Shown piece by piece: positions 36,153 to 47,961 of a DNA stretch of 64,000 bases. A program made the position numbers and the translations under genes. The notes under the pieces are model-generated. The model saw only the letters and a program-made list of their open reading frames with translations, had not been told where the DNA came from and ran no database searches. The stretch spans positions 3,722,501 to 3,786,500 of the forward strand of contig NZ_CP120638.1 in NCBI RefSeq assembly GCF_029537235.1, read 5' to 3'. This stretch comes from Rhizobium sp. 32-5/1 (GTDB lineage: Bacteria > Pseudomonadota > Alphaproteobacteria > Rhizobiales > Rhizobiaceae). Numbering within the stretch: the stretch's first letter is position 1; each line of letters opens with the position of its first letter.

Positions 36153-36497
36153 ATGAAAAAGGCCCTTACATTCGCTCTGGCCGCCGCCCTGTCGGCAACG
36201 TCCCTGACCGGCTTTGCCTATGCGCAGACGACCAGTTCCACCACGACCATGGCAGCACCGTTGACAGAGGACATGGTTAGCGTGATCGTGGTTTCCGAGC
36301 CGCAGCCCGACGACGGCCAGACCGAGGTTTCGGAAACCTACAAGAACCCTTCACCGGAAACGATCGCCAGCGCACAGACGGAAATCCAGGCAGATCCGGC
36401 CCTGATGGACATTCTCGTCAAGAAGAATGTCCAGCTTGAAAATGTCGTCGGCATCCAGACGGCGGCCAGCGGCGGCAAGGTCGTCTACGTTAAGTAA
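36153..36497 (+). CDS. Small secreted protein, paralogue C of a three-member family
   Basis: A 114-residue protein with a signal peptide (FALAAALSATSLTGFAYA, cleavage before QTTSS), a Thr/Ser-rich linker and the family module YKNPSPETIASAQTEIQ ... TAASGGKVVYVK, the same C-terminal signature as the two genes at 24087 and 24457. Ahead of it are GAGGAGA and an EcfG-type promoter, so it is probably made in stress and stationary phase. Its stop codon lies inside a perfect 21-bp tandem duplication. Function unknown; I infer a periplasmic or extracellular place from the signal peptide only. Confidence 0.82.
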   Translation: MKKALTFALAAALSATSLTGFAYAQTTSSTTTMAAPLTEDMVSVIVVSEPQPDDGQTEVSETYKNPSPETIASAQTEIQADPALMDILVKKNVQLENVVGIQTAASGGKVVYVK

Positions 36498-36532
36498 GCA
36501 TTGACGAATTTTAAGTAAGCATTGACGAATTT
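36491..36532 (+). repeat. Perfect 21-bp tandem duplication over a stop codon
   Basis: The unit starting TAAGTAAGCATTGACG is repeated exactly at 36491-36511 and 36512-36532. The first copy contains the last sense codon (AAG) and stop TAA of the secreted protein, so the duplication does not change the protein. It looks like a recent slippage or strand-misalignment event. Confidence 0.9.
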
Positions 36533-36541
36533 TCTGAAACG

Positions 36542-36564
36542 AGGCTCCGGTAATTCCGGGGCCT
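36542..36564 (+). terminator. Likely terminator of the small secreted protein gene
   Basis: AGGCTCCGG (36542-36550) pairs with CCGGGGCCT (36556-36564) with one G-T pair and a 5-nt loop. The following TGTTG is only weakly T-rich. Confidence 0.6.
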
Positions 36565-36735
36565 TGTTGCGTTGAAGAGAGAAGCATTGCCAATCCGCTT
36601 GGCGTGCGTTGCTGCATGACTCACCGGAATGACGTTGCGTCACATCGCGCGGGGTTATGCACAGCCGCCATCAATGCCGCATCGCGCTCGGTCGCGGAAT
36701 CGTGCCATAGTCGGGACCTGCACGAGAAAGTCTTC

Positions 36736-38618
36736 ATGTCCCAGTCAAGTCGTTCCCAGCCAAGCCAACCCACCCCCAGATCGACCGATCCGCTTTTTGC
36801 CGGTTCCAAGGCCGCTGCAAATCCGCTCGATGTCCTCAAGACGATTTATGGCTTTTCCGCCTTCCGGGGAAAGCAGCAGGCGGTGGTCGATCATGTCGTG
36901 GCCGGCGGCGATGCCGTGGTGCTGTTTCCGACCGGTGCGGGCAAGTCGCTGTGTTTCCAGATCCCGGCGCTCTGCCGCCCCGGCGTCGGCATCGTCGTTT
37001 CGCCGCTGATTGCCCTGATGCGCGATCAGGTCGAGGCGCTGAAGCAGGTCGGGGTTCGGGCCGCAGCCCTCAATTCGTCCCAGACGCGCGATGAGGCGAT
37101 GGCAGTGCGTCGGGCGCTGTCCGCAGGCGAGCTCGATCTTCTCTATGTCACGCCTGAACGCATCCTGACGCCCGGCTTCCACGACATGCTGGGCGATGCC
37201 AGGATTGCCCTGTTTGCAATCGACGAAGCCCATTGTGTTTCCCAGTGGGGACATGATTTCCGCCCGGAATATCGCGAACTCGGGCAATTGGGTGAGCGCT
37301 ATCCCGGCGTGCCGCGCATCGCGCTGACGGCGACCGCCGATCCGCACACGCGGGAAGACATCATCGATCGGCTCGGCCTGCGCGGCGGTCAGGTGTTCAC
37401 CACCAGTTTCGACCGGCCGAACATCGCCTATGAAATCGTCGAACGCGACCAGCCGCGCCAGCAGCTCCTGCGGTTCCTGTCGCGCCACAAGGGGTCGAGC
37501 GGCATCGTCTATTGCCTGTCGCGCGCCAAGGTCGAGGATACGGCCGAATGGCTGGAGAAACAGGGCGTGCGTGCGCTGCCCTATCATGCCGGCATGGACA
37601 GGGCCGTGCGGGACGCCAATCAGGATGCGTTCCTGAAGGAGGAAGACCTGTGCCTGGTGGCAACCGTCGCCTTCGGCATGGGCATCGACAAGCCGAACGT
37701 GCGTTATGTCGCGCATCTCGATCTGCCGGGCTCGGTCGAGGCCTATTATCAGGAGACCGGTCGTGCCGGGCGTGACGGGCTGCCGTCTGAAGTCTGGATG
37801 GCCTATGGCATGGCCGACGTCATCCAGCGTTCGCGCATGATCGACGAGGGGCAGGCCTCCGACGAGATCAAGCGGGTCGAGCGGTCGAAGCTGAACGCGC
37901 TGCTCGCCATCTGCGAAACCGCCGGCTGCCGACGCCAGGCGATCCTCAAGCATTTCGGCGAGGCCCACGGCGGCGGGTGCGGCAATTGCGATACCTGCAA
38001 TACACCTGTTGAAACCTGGGATGGAACGGAGGCCGCGATCAAGGCGCTGGCCGCTGTCTATCGCACCGGCGAGCGTTTCGGCACCGGCCACGTGGTCGAT
38101 GTGCTGATGGGCGTCGAGAACGAAAAAACCCAGCGCTTCGGCCATGTCGACATGCCGGTCTTCGGCGTCGGCAAGGATGTGCCGGCAAAAACCTGGCAGT
38201 CCGTCTTCCGGCAGTTGCTCGCCGCGGGTCTCGTCCATGTGGATCAGACAGCCTTTGGTGCGCTGAAGCTGACGGAGGACGCCAGTGCCGTGTTCAAGCG
38301 GCAGCGGCAGATCCTGTTTCGCAAGGATCGCCCGACGACAGGCAAAGCTAAGTCTGCCCGTGGAGCCCCTCAAGCGCAAAATCCAACCTCTCGGAGCGAG
38401 ACGGCGAGCTGTTCGAGGCGCTGCGCAACGCCCGCATGACCATCGCCAAGGGCCTGTCCGTGCCACCCTATGTCGTGTTTCCCGATACGACGTTGATCGC
38501 TTTCGCAACCGAACGCCCGATGAGCCGCACCGACCTTCTCGGCATTTCCGGCGTCGGCCAGTCGAAACTTGAGAAATATGGCGATGTGTTTTTGGCGGTG
38601 ATCCGCCAGCACGCCTGA
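36736..38618 (+). CDS. recQ: ATP-dependent DNA helicase RecQ (suspected one-base deletion)
   Basis: The helicase core is complete: Walker [19 protein letters not shown] motif [18 protein letters not shown] with the RecQ aromatic loop, motif [14 protein letters not shown], the zinc-binding domain (CETAGCRRQ with CGNCDTC) and a winged helix. The C-terminal HRDC domain is out of frame as written: the gene would stop at 38439 after LQ-poor junk. One added C near 38387-38388 gives [20 protein letters not shown] and [19 protein letters not shown], ending at 38618; restored length is 627 residues. ATG 36736 has GAGAAA upstream. It acts in recombination and fork repair. Confidence 0.93.
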
Positions 38619-38641
38619 GATAACAAACTGGGAGAAACACC

Positions 38642-39090
38642 ATGACCAGCCTGAACCTGCCGCTCGAAGGCGCATGCCGTTGCGGCAATGTCCGCCTGAG
38701 GATCAGCGCACCGCCACTCGTGACCATGGCCTGCCATTGCACCGGCTGCCAGCGCATGTCGGGCAGCGCCTATTCGCTGAGTGCGGCGATCCCGAGCGAA
38801 GGTTTCGAAGTCATCGCGGGAACGCCTGTTCTTTCCGGCAAGAGCCCGGATGCCGGGCATCACTTCTGCCCGGACTGCATGACCTGGATGTTCACGCGCC
38901 CGCAGGGCATGGATTTTTCGTAAACATCCGCCCGACCATGCTTGACGATACCAGCTGGTACAGCCCCTTCATCGAAACCTTCACCTCCGAAAAGCTGGCT
39001 TTTGCTGAGACGGGCGCCGAACACAGCTATCCCAAGTTTCCGCCGATGGAGGATTTCGAGGGATTGATTGCGGGGTATGCCGCGCGCTGA
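38642..39090 (+). CDS. GFA-family (CENP-V/GFA domain) protein (suspected one-base deletion)
   Basis: A small zinc protein of the glutathione-dependent formaldehyde-activating (GFA) fold: GACRCGNVRLRIS, CHCTGCQRMSGSAYSL and FCPDCMTWMFT carry the Cys clusters that bind two zinc ions. At 38914-38918 (T run) the frame ends prematurely with DFS-stop; one added T gives MDFFVNIRPTMLDDTSWYSP and IETFTSEKLAFAETGAEHSY, ending at 39090, total ~149 residues. GGGAGAAA precedes the ATG. Most members are not true formaldehyde enzymes, so a biochemical role is not proposed. It follows recQ by 23 bp and may be co-transcribed. Confidence 0.85.
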
Positions 39091-39266
39091 TCGCGCCTGT
39101 TTCCGGCTGGCGGCATACAGTGTCGCTTGCCAGTAGATGAAGCGGTGGATTCTATCGTGCCCGCGTCGCGTCCTGCCGTCGCCACCAGCGACAGGACGCC
39201 GTTGATCGTGCTAGATCTTTCCTCCAACAGCACACACAGTCTATCCTCGGAAAGTGACCATTCGTC

Positions 39267-40454
39267 ATGACATCTGCCTTCATCTCGCACCTCAGATCCG
39301 AACTCGAAGGACTGAAGACCGCTGGCCTCTACAAGACCGAGCGTGTGATCACCTCCAAACAGGCCGGCACTATTGACGTCGCCTCCGGCGCGCGGGTGCT
39401 GAATTTCTGCGCCAACAACTATCTCGGCCTTGCCGACAATGCTGAACTCACCGAGGCCGGCAAACAGGCGCTGGATCGCTACGGCTACGGCATGGCCTCG
39501 GTGCGTTTCATCTGCGGCACGCAGGAGGAGCACAAGCAGCTCGAAGCGCGCATTTCGTCCTTTCTCGGACTGGAAGATACGATCCTCTATTCCTCCTGCT
39601 TCGATGCCAATGGCGGGTTGTTCGAGACGCTTCTGAACGAAGAAGATGCGATCATCTCCGATGCGCTGAACCATGCCTCGATCATTGACGGCGTGCGGCT
39701 GTCGAAAGCCAAGCGGTTCCGCTATGCCAACAACGACATGGCGGCGCTGGAAGAGGAACTGAAAAAGGCTGAAGGCGCGCGCTTCAAACTGATCGCCACC
39801 GACGGCGTCTTCTCCATGGACGGCATCATCGCCAATCTCCAGGGCGTCTGCGATCTGGCGGAAAAGTATGGCGCCATGGTCATGGTCGACGACAGCCATG
39901 CCGTTGGGTTCGTCGGCAAAAACGGTCGCGGCTCGGCTGAATATTGCGGTGTCGAGGGCAGGGTGGATATCATCACCGGCACTCTCGGCAAGGCGCTCGG
40001 CGGCGCGTCCGGCGGCTATACCTCGGGCAGGGTGGAAGTCGTCGACTGGCTGCGCCAGCGCTCGCGGCCCTATCTGTTTTCCAACACGCTGGCCCCGGTC
40101 ATCGCTAGCGCCTCGCTCAAGGTCTTCGACCTGATCGAGAACGGCGACGCGCTGCGCGAGAAACTCGGCGCCAACGCCACGCTGTTTCGTAATGAGATGA
40201 GCAAGCTCGGCTTCACGCTGGCCGGCGAGGGGCACCCGATCATTCCCGTCATGCTCGGCGAGGCGACGTTGGCTCAGGAAATGGCGGCGCGCATGCTCGA
40301 AAAAGGCGTCTACGTCGTCGGCTTCGCCTTCCCCGTCGTGCCCAAGGGCCAGGCCCGCATCCGCACCCAGATGTCTGCTTCGCATTCGACCGCGGATGTC
40401 GAGCGGGCGATTGCGGTGTTTGAAGAGGTCGGGCGGGAACTCGGCATTATCTGA
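39267..40454 (+). CDS. kbl: Glycine C-acetyltransferase (2-amino-3-ketobutyrate CoA ligase)
   Basis: A 395-residue alpha-oxoamine synthase of PLP type I fold that cleaves 2-amino-3-ketobutyrate with CoA to glycine and acetyl-CoA. Visible features are [12 protein letters not shown], the substrate loop [37 protein letters not shown] (Asp, His stacking PLP) and the Schiff-base lysine in [14 protein letters not shown]. It is 32 bp before tdh, forming the classical kbl-tdh threonine-degradation operon. GGAAAGTGACC lies upstream of ATG 39267. Confidence 0.96.
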   Translation: MTSAFISHLRSELEGLKTAGLYKTERVITSKQAGTIDVASGARVLNFCANNYLGLADNAELTEAGKQALDRYGYGMASVRFICGTQEEHKQLEARISSFLGLEDTILYSSCFDANGGLFETLLNEEDAIISDALNHASIIDGVRLSKAKRFRYANNDMAALEEELKKAEGARFKLIATDGVFSMDGIIANLQGVCDLAEKYGAMVMVDDSHAVGFVGKNGRGSAEYCGVEGRVDIITGTLGKALGGASGGYTSGRVEVVDWLRQRSRPYLFSNTLAPVIASASLKVFDLIENGDALREKLGANATLFRNEMSKLGFTLAGEGHPIIPVMLGEATLAQEMAARMLEKGVYVVGFAFPVVPKGQARIRTQMSASHSTADVERAIAVFEEVGRELGII

Positions 40455-40486
40455 GAATCTTTTGAATCCGTTACGGAGGCTTTGTC

Positions 40487-41523
<1,037 letters not shown>

Positions 41524-41949
41524 GTGGGGGCAATACGGGTCCTGCAAGGCACCCAAAACCATTCAATACCCTTGTCTTTTGCCAAGCAATCCCTACATCT
41601 CAGCAGCACTGGGTTTGGCAGTAAGCTGCTCGTCGCAGTGTTTTTTGCCGAATTCAACGGTTTTTCATCGGAAACGCTTGACGTGACCGAAAATTGTGGG
41701 AATCACCATTTCTATATATAGAAGGTGAAATGGGTACGGCGGATACGATCATCATTTCTATGATGTCTGACGGGCGCTGCTGTTGCAGTTGGCCTGCAGC
41801 CACGGCGGGTGTCGTGGTTAATCAGGAATTAAAGTTCATCCCGTTACGTCAGGGGTAATGATTCGCGGCGGCGTGTTTAACACGTCCGAGCCCTTGAGAA
41901 GGGTTTGTACCGCTCACACGTTTATGCTGTCCAAGGAAAGCGACGATAC
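41524..41949 (+). promoter_or_regulatory. rpoD upstream region (no gene seen)
   Basis: The 426 bp between tdh and rpoD hold no convincing gene. They contain the perfect 14-bp palindrome TTCTATATATAGAA (41710-41723), a TTGACG (41678-41683) that may be a -35 element, and TTAA-N7-TTAA (41818-41832), the CtrA full-site pattern, 118 bp before the rpoD start. These are likely promoter elements, not separately proven. Confidence 0.5.
41818..41832 (+). promoter_or_regulatory. CtrA-like site TTAA-N7-TTAA
   Basis: TTAA at 41818-41821 and 41829-41832, seven bases apart, followed by A, matches the CtrA consensus (TTAA-N7-TTAA). It lies upstream of rpoD. Such sites occur by chance in AT-rich leaders, so weight is moderate. 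Confidence 0.4.
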
Positions 41950-44004
<2,055 letters not shown>

Positions 44005-44026
44005 TCGAACTACATCGTTGCAAAAG

Positions 44027-44051
44027 AACGCCGGGCTCAATGCCCGGCGTT
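44027..44051 (+). terminator. Terminator of rpoD
   Basis: Perfect 10-bp stem AACGCCGGGC / GCCCGGCGTT (44027-44036 with 44042-44051), loop of 5 nt, ending in TTTCTGTT. Confidence 0.85.
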
Positions 44052-44291
44052 TCTGTTCAGGGGTGACCTCGGCTACGGCTTCTGGGGCAGGTACCCTCTT
44101 GATGTTGACGCGCGATCTCGCTCATCTTGCGGCGCTGCCGCCGCGGCCAGAGGATTTTCCATGAGCTCCAGCGGTACTCTGGCGTTCAAATAAACGGTAT
44201 CGCCCTTGATATTCTGGTCGTGCGGGCCGAAGTGCAGATAGGATTTTAAACTCCGCCAACCCGCAACTTCAAGATGGCGGGCATAAAGGCA

Positions 44292-45290
44292 ATGATGCAG
44301 CAGGATGCAAACCGTTACTGGCAGTGGCTGAGCTTGGGCACGATCGTCTCGGTTGCGCTCCATCTTGTCCTGGGTGCCGTCCTGTTGGTCCAACTGCCGA
44401 TGCCGGATCTCACGCCGCCAGAAGAAGAAAGCATCAGCGTCGAAATCGTGCCGCCGCCACCCGAAGAGGTCGAGAAGCCTGTGCCGGAAGAGACGGCGAA
44501 GGAGGGAGAGGCGAAGAAAGAAGAGCCGCCGCCCGCAGAGGAACAGCAGCAGGCGCAGCCACCTGCCGCGCAACAGGAGCAGCCAGCGACCGAGCAGCAG
44601 ACCGTGAAAGCCCCGATCCCGGTTTTGCGCCCGGTCTTCGAGTTTGGCGAGAAGGATACAGGCGCCAAGGATACGGATGACGGCAACGCCGCGCGTCAAG
44701 CTGCCAAGCCCCCGCCGGACGAGGCCACTCCATCCAAGGAGCAGGCAATCAAACCCGCAGAAACGGCCAAGCTCGATAACAAGCCGGACATCGAGACACC
44801 GACGGCCGTGTCCGAGACCGACACGGCCAATGCCGTCGATCCCTTGCCGAGCGTGACCGAGACAGAACTGGAAACCTCCGATGCTATCGAGCCGGAGCCC
44901 GACCCCGAAACGGAAACGGCGGCGGTTGACATCCCCGAGGCAAAAAAGCTGTTTTCGGAAAAGGCCAATGACGACCCGGTCGCGCGCGCGGCGATGGGAA
45001 ACCTGTCCCGCGGCCAACGTGTCGCCCGCCTCTGCACCAGCGAGCTCTACGCCCAGCTGAAAAATGGCTCACCATCCTACAATCCGGACCTCGTGCCTTC
45101 CTACGAACTGGCCAAGGGAAACGAACTCACCGTGCCAAAGGCTGCTTTTCGCGTCAAAAATCGCTGGTACGATTTCGCGTTCCGCTGCGAGGTGGACGAT
45201 GACGCCATGCGGGTCCAGTCCTTCGGCGTCGATGTCGGGAAAGAAGTTCCGAAAAGCCAGTGGCGGAGCCGAAAGTTTCCGAATTCCTGA
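44292..45290 (+). CDS. DUF930-type membrane protein with TonB-like proline/acidic linker
   Basis: About 332 residues: a short cytoplasmic start (MMQQDANRYWQWLSLG), one TM segment (TIVSVALHLVLGAVLLVQL), then a long Pro/Glu-rich periplasmic linker (VPPPPEEVEKPVPEETAKEG and further repeats) as in TonB/TolA-like proteins, and a C-terminal domain of ~100 residues with two cysteines (RVARLCTSELYAQLKNGSPS ... FAFRCEVDDDAMRVQSFG), recognisable as DUF930. ATG 44292 has AAAGGC six bases upstream; ATG 44274 is an alternative. The architecture suggests a periplasm-spanning protein; function is unknown. Confidence 0.78.
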   Translation: MMQQDANRYWQWLSLGTIVSVALHLVLGAVLLVQLPMPDLTPPEEESISVEIVPPPPEEVEKPVPEETAKEGEAKKEEPPPAEEQQQAQPPAAQQEQPATEQQTVKAPIPVLRPVFEFGEKDTGAKDTDDGNAARQAAKPPPDEATPSKEQAIKPAETAKLDNKPDIETPTAVSETDTANAVDPLPSVTETELETSDAIEPEPDPETETAAVDIPEAKKLFSEKANDDPVARAAMGNLSRGQRVARLCTSELYAQLKNGSPSYNPDLVPSYELAKGNELTVPKAAFRVKNRWYDFAFRCEVDDDAMRVQSFGVDVGKEVPKSQWRSRKFPNS

Positions 45291-45346
45291 ACGTGACGGA
45301 TGCCGGATGAGATCCCTGAAATCAGCGACCTCATCCGGGGACGTGA

Positions 45347-45583
45347 TCAGCTGTCTTCGTCGCATTCCGTAATTTCGCAGGTTGATTCCGTCGTTGTGTG
45401 CTTGGCGCATTCGTTCAGCGCCTTGTCCGTGGCGCCGCTTTCGCTGTCATAGCTGTAGCTGTATCCATAACTTCCTTCTTCCGAAACGGCGATGCAGCCC
45501 CAGGCGAAGGCCGGGCTGGTGGACGGCAGCATCGCTCCGGCAAGAACGAGAAGGGAAAGGCAGGCTCTGAGTTTGATCGACAT
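45347..45583 (-). CDS. Small secreted protein, DUF4189-like
   Basis: A 78-residue protein with a signal peptide (ACLSLLVLAGAMLPSTSPAF, cleavage near AFA/WGC) and a mature part WGCIAVSEEGSYGYSYSYDS ... DKALNECAKHTTTESTCEI with four cysteines, the pattern of short DUF4189 proteins. The start ATG 45581-45583 has GGAGAAT; the frame continues upstream without support. It is convergent with the DUF930 gene. Confidence 0.7.
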   Translation of the reverse strand: MSIKLRACLSLLVLAGAMLPSTSPAFAWGCIAVSEEGSYGYSYSYDSESGATDKALNECAKHTTTESTCEITECDEDS

Positions 45584-46368
45584 TGTATTCTCCAGGGTAT
45601 GTTTCACGACGCATCGTTTCCCGTGCCACCGATACTCGTTTTAGAGATTTGGCAAACACACCTCAACGGACCAGGCTGACCCATTCTTGGTGAGATGGAG
45701 ACGGTCTTGCAGGCGCTGGAGTGAGCGCGCCATGAGGGGAAGGTTCGCGGCTGGATCCTCTGGTCAAGCCCGAGGATGACGACCTGAAAGGGTGGAAAAA
45801 GGGCCTCTCACCCTGCAGAGCCAATTGTTTTCGCCAAATTATCATCCCCTCCGTCATCCTCGGGCCTGACCCGAGGATCCAAGACCAAGCCGTCAAAAGC
45901 CGCCCTCTCCCGGCGAGAGCCCCGGCCAATCGACCGTTTCCTCAAAAATATCATCCCCGCAAATCCCCGCCCTTGTCGCCTGGCCTACAATGGCCTCGTC
46001 CTGCCATCGGATACACCGGATGAGCGTTGCCGGCGAGGCGAGACCGGTGCCCTGGGGGACGGCGGAACGCCCGCTTGAGACCGGGGGCCGCCTGAAAGGC
46101 GGTTCTCCTCCGGACATATTCGATGTCGGGCTGGGGCATTGGAGGCTTTCGTCTTAACAGGACGAAAGCGCAGAAGAACCTGAGAAGCGCGGCAAAAGAC
46201 ACCGAAACGGGGCACGGCGCGTGTCACCTTACTACTTCTACCTGAGGCATGTGTCGTGCCCCGGCCGAACCAGCCGTGTTTTCTCGAAAACCGGCATTTG
46301 AAGAAATGTCACAACACGGGCGAATAGGCCGCGTGAACGCGAAATCATGTCCGTTAAGGGAGAACATC
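45584..46368. other. 785-bp region without a convincing gene; inverted repeats
   Basis: I see no gene with good codon use and a start in these 785 bp. They contain an inverted pair of ~30-bp repeat units at 45753-45782 and 45851-45880, and a 9-bp hairpin GCTTTCGTC/GACGAAAGC (46145-46153 with 46161-46169). A minus-strand frame at 45951-46202 (MPQPDIEYVRRRTAFQAAPG) has no domain and is probably non-coding. Confidence 0.6.
45753..45880. repeat. Inverted pair of ~30-bp palindromic repeat units
   Basis: GGATCCTC.GGTCA.GCCCG with AGGATGACG occurs at 45753-45782 and, reverse-complemented, at 45851-45880, with ~27 of 30 bases alike and 68 bp between. Each unit contains its own partial dyad CCTCGGG/CCCGAGG. 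Such palindromes are common in Rhizobiales intergenic regions, like REP or RPE elements. Confidence 0.65.
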
Positions 46369-46863
46369 ATGCCGGTTTGTGCACCCGAAAAATCGCCCCC
46401 TGATCCCGAGCTTTTCGAAGTGCTGTGCCGGGCAGCTACAACGCGTATGGAGGTGCCGTCCTTTTGCCGCCTGCGCCGTTGCAGGCGCGGTGCATTCTGT
46501 GAAGGAAAGCTAGAGCTGCGTACGGTTGTTCCGCCTTGGTTTCGCGGGCTTAAGGATGTCGATGTGCTCCTGCCGTTCTGCATGGCGCGTGCGGATGACG
46601 CCTGGTTCGGACAGTTCGTGCAGCAATGGATCCCGTGCCACGAGGATTATTTCTGTCTGGTCCGTCCGCCACGGGCCGCCCGTAGCCTGCTTTCTCTCGA
46701 TGAACACTGGCCGGTCATCGACCCGGTCGATGACGAAGTTTGCACACCGGAGGAAGGCGATGCAACACGCAGCCACGCCGAGGCGGGTCTCGCCCAGGCC
46801 AGGGAGCTCATCGCGGCTATCAGCAGCAGCCTTGCGGCCCGAGACCGTGGCGTCATTCCCTGA
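46369..46863 (+). CDS. Hypothetical protein
   Basis: A 164-residue protein: MPVCAPEKSPPDPELFEVLC, then FCRLRRCRRGAFCEGKLELR with six or more cysteines in the first ~60 residues, and a C-terminal Ala-rich helix (ARELIAAISSSLAARDRG). The AAGGGAG ribosome site precedes ATG 46369. The Cys/Arg-rich N-terminal part could bind a metal. There is no signal peptide. I do not recognise the family; similar small proteins occur in Rhizobium genomes. Confidence 0.6.
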   Translation: MPVCAPEKSPPDPELFEVLCRAATTRMEVPSFCRLRRCRRGAFCEGKLELRTVVPPWFRGLKDVDVLLPFCMARADDAWFGQFVQQWIPCHEDYFCLVRPPRAARSLLSLDEHWPVIDPVDDEVCTPEEGDATRSHAEAGLAQARELIAAISSSLAARDRGVIP

Positions 46864-46963
46864 ATAAGACGCATTCTTCTGGATGATCCGACCCTTAGGG
46901 TTTGAACGGCCGTTTCGAGCCGGTCATATATGAGAGAACGACGAATGCTTAAGGGAGACTGAA

Positions 46964-47317
46964 ATGACCTATGTCGATGGATTTGTCCTGGCCGTGCCGA
47001 AAGCCAATATCGAGGCCTACAAGCAGATGGCGCAAACCGCAGGGGCCGTCTGGAAGGAACATGGCGCGCTGTCCTATGTCGAGTGCATCGCCGACGACGT
47101 TCCCTATGGCGAACTGACCTCGTTTCCCCGTGCGGTTCTTGCGAAGGAGGACGAAGTCGTGGTCTTTTCCTGGATCACATATCCCTCCCGCACAGAGCGC
47201 GATGCCATCAACGCCAAGGTCATGGCTGACCCGCGGCTTGCGCTGGAGAAATGGGACATGCCGTTTGATGGCAAGCGGATGATCTATGGCGGCTTCGAAA
47301 GCTTCCTTGAACTCTGA
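46964..47317 (+). CDS. DUF1428 domain-containing protein
   Basis: A 117-residue protein that matches DUF1428 throughout: MTYVDGFVLAVPKANIEAYK, WKEHGALSYVECIADDVPYG, FSWITYPSRTERDAINAKVM and the C-terminal FDGKRMIYGGFESFLEL. The fold is a dimeric ferredoxin-like barrel (EthD/ABM-like); function is unknown. It starts after a GGGAGA ribosome site and ends just ahead of the YjbQ-like gene, with which it is probably co-transcribed. Confidence 0.9.
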   Translation: MTYVDGFVLAVPKANIEAYKQMAQTAGAVWKEHGALSYVECIADDVPYGELTSFPRAVLAKEDEVVVFSWITYPSRTERDAINAKVMADPRLALEKWDMPFDGKRMIYGGFESFLEL

Positions 47318-47360
47318 CGTCAATGGCCGGATCGATCGGCCGATCGCAACGGGAAATTTC

Positions 47361-47783
47361 ATGCCGCAGACAATCCTGACCGTGGAGACCGACGGCCCCG
47401 GTCTCTACGAAATCACCGCGCAGGCCGCGTCCTTTCTGCGCAAGTCCGCCATGGGGCAGGGGCTTCTCACGGTCTTCGTGCGGCACACCTCCTGTTCTCT
47501 GCTGGTTCAGGAAAATGCCGATCCGGATGTCCGTCGTGACCTTGATACCTTTTTCAGCCGGCTCGTGCCGCCGTCCGACGACTCCTCGATGCGTTGGATC
47601 ATCCATACCGCCGAGGGGCCGGACGACATGCCGGCACATATCAAGGCGGCGCTGACGGCCGTCTCCATCGGCATCCCCGTCACAGCCGGGCGGCTGGCGC
47701 TCGGGACATGGCAGGGGCTTTATCTCTTCGAACATCGGCAGCGCCCGCACCGGCGGGAGATTGTCCTGCATCTGTCTGCCTGA
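47361..47783 (+). CDS. YjbQ family protein (UPF0047)
   Basis: A 140-residue protein with the UPF0047 pattern: TDGPGLYEITAQAASFLRKS, FVRHTSCSLLVQENADPDVR (conserved His/Ser/Asn), DMPAHIKAALTAVSIGIPVT and the end GTWQGLYLFEHRQRPHRREI. Some members have weak thiamine-phosphate-synthase activity. ATG 47361 has GGGAAAT upstream; the frame extends to 47286 without support. It follows the DUF1428 gene by 43 bp. Confidence 0.9.
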   Translation: MPQTILTVETDGPGLYEITAQAASFLRKSAMGQGLLTVFVRHTSCSLLVQENADPDVRRDLDTFFSRLVPPSDDSSMRWIIHTAEGPDDMPAHIKAALTAVSIGIPVTAGRLALGTWQGLYLFEHRQRPHRREIVLHLSA

Positions 47784-47961
47784 TGTCACAGGGGCCTCTC
47801 CGTCTTTCGACTGGACAAGCAAACCGCGCCGGTGCAGGTTTGGACAGGCAATATGGATCGCGAAACGTCTATCTGGATTTTTGGAACAAGATCAGTCGTT
47901 TGGCGTTATTTGGCATCGGCGTTGACCGGTGTTTTGCAAACAGCCCTGGGGAGGCAAGTCC

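Noticed and set aside
36745..38757. Long minus-strand open frame (670 codons) opposite recQ
   Set aside because: Antisense shadow; recQ motifs are clear on the plus strand.
45951..46202. Minus-strand frame beginning MSFAALLRFF
   Set aside because: No ribosome site or domain, contains a hairpin, and lies in a repeat-rich gap.
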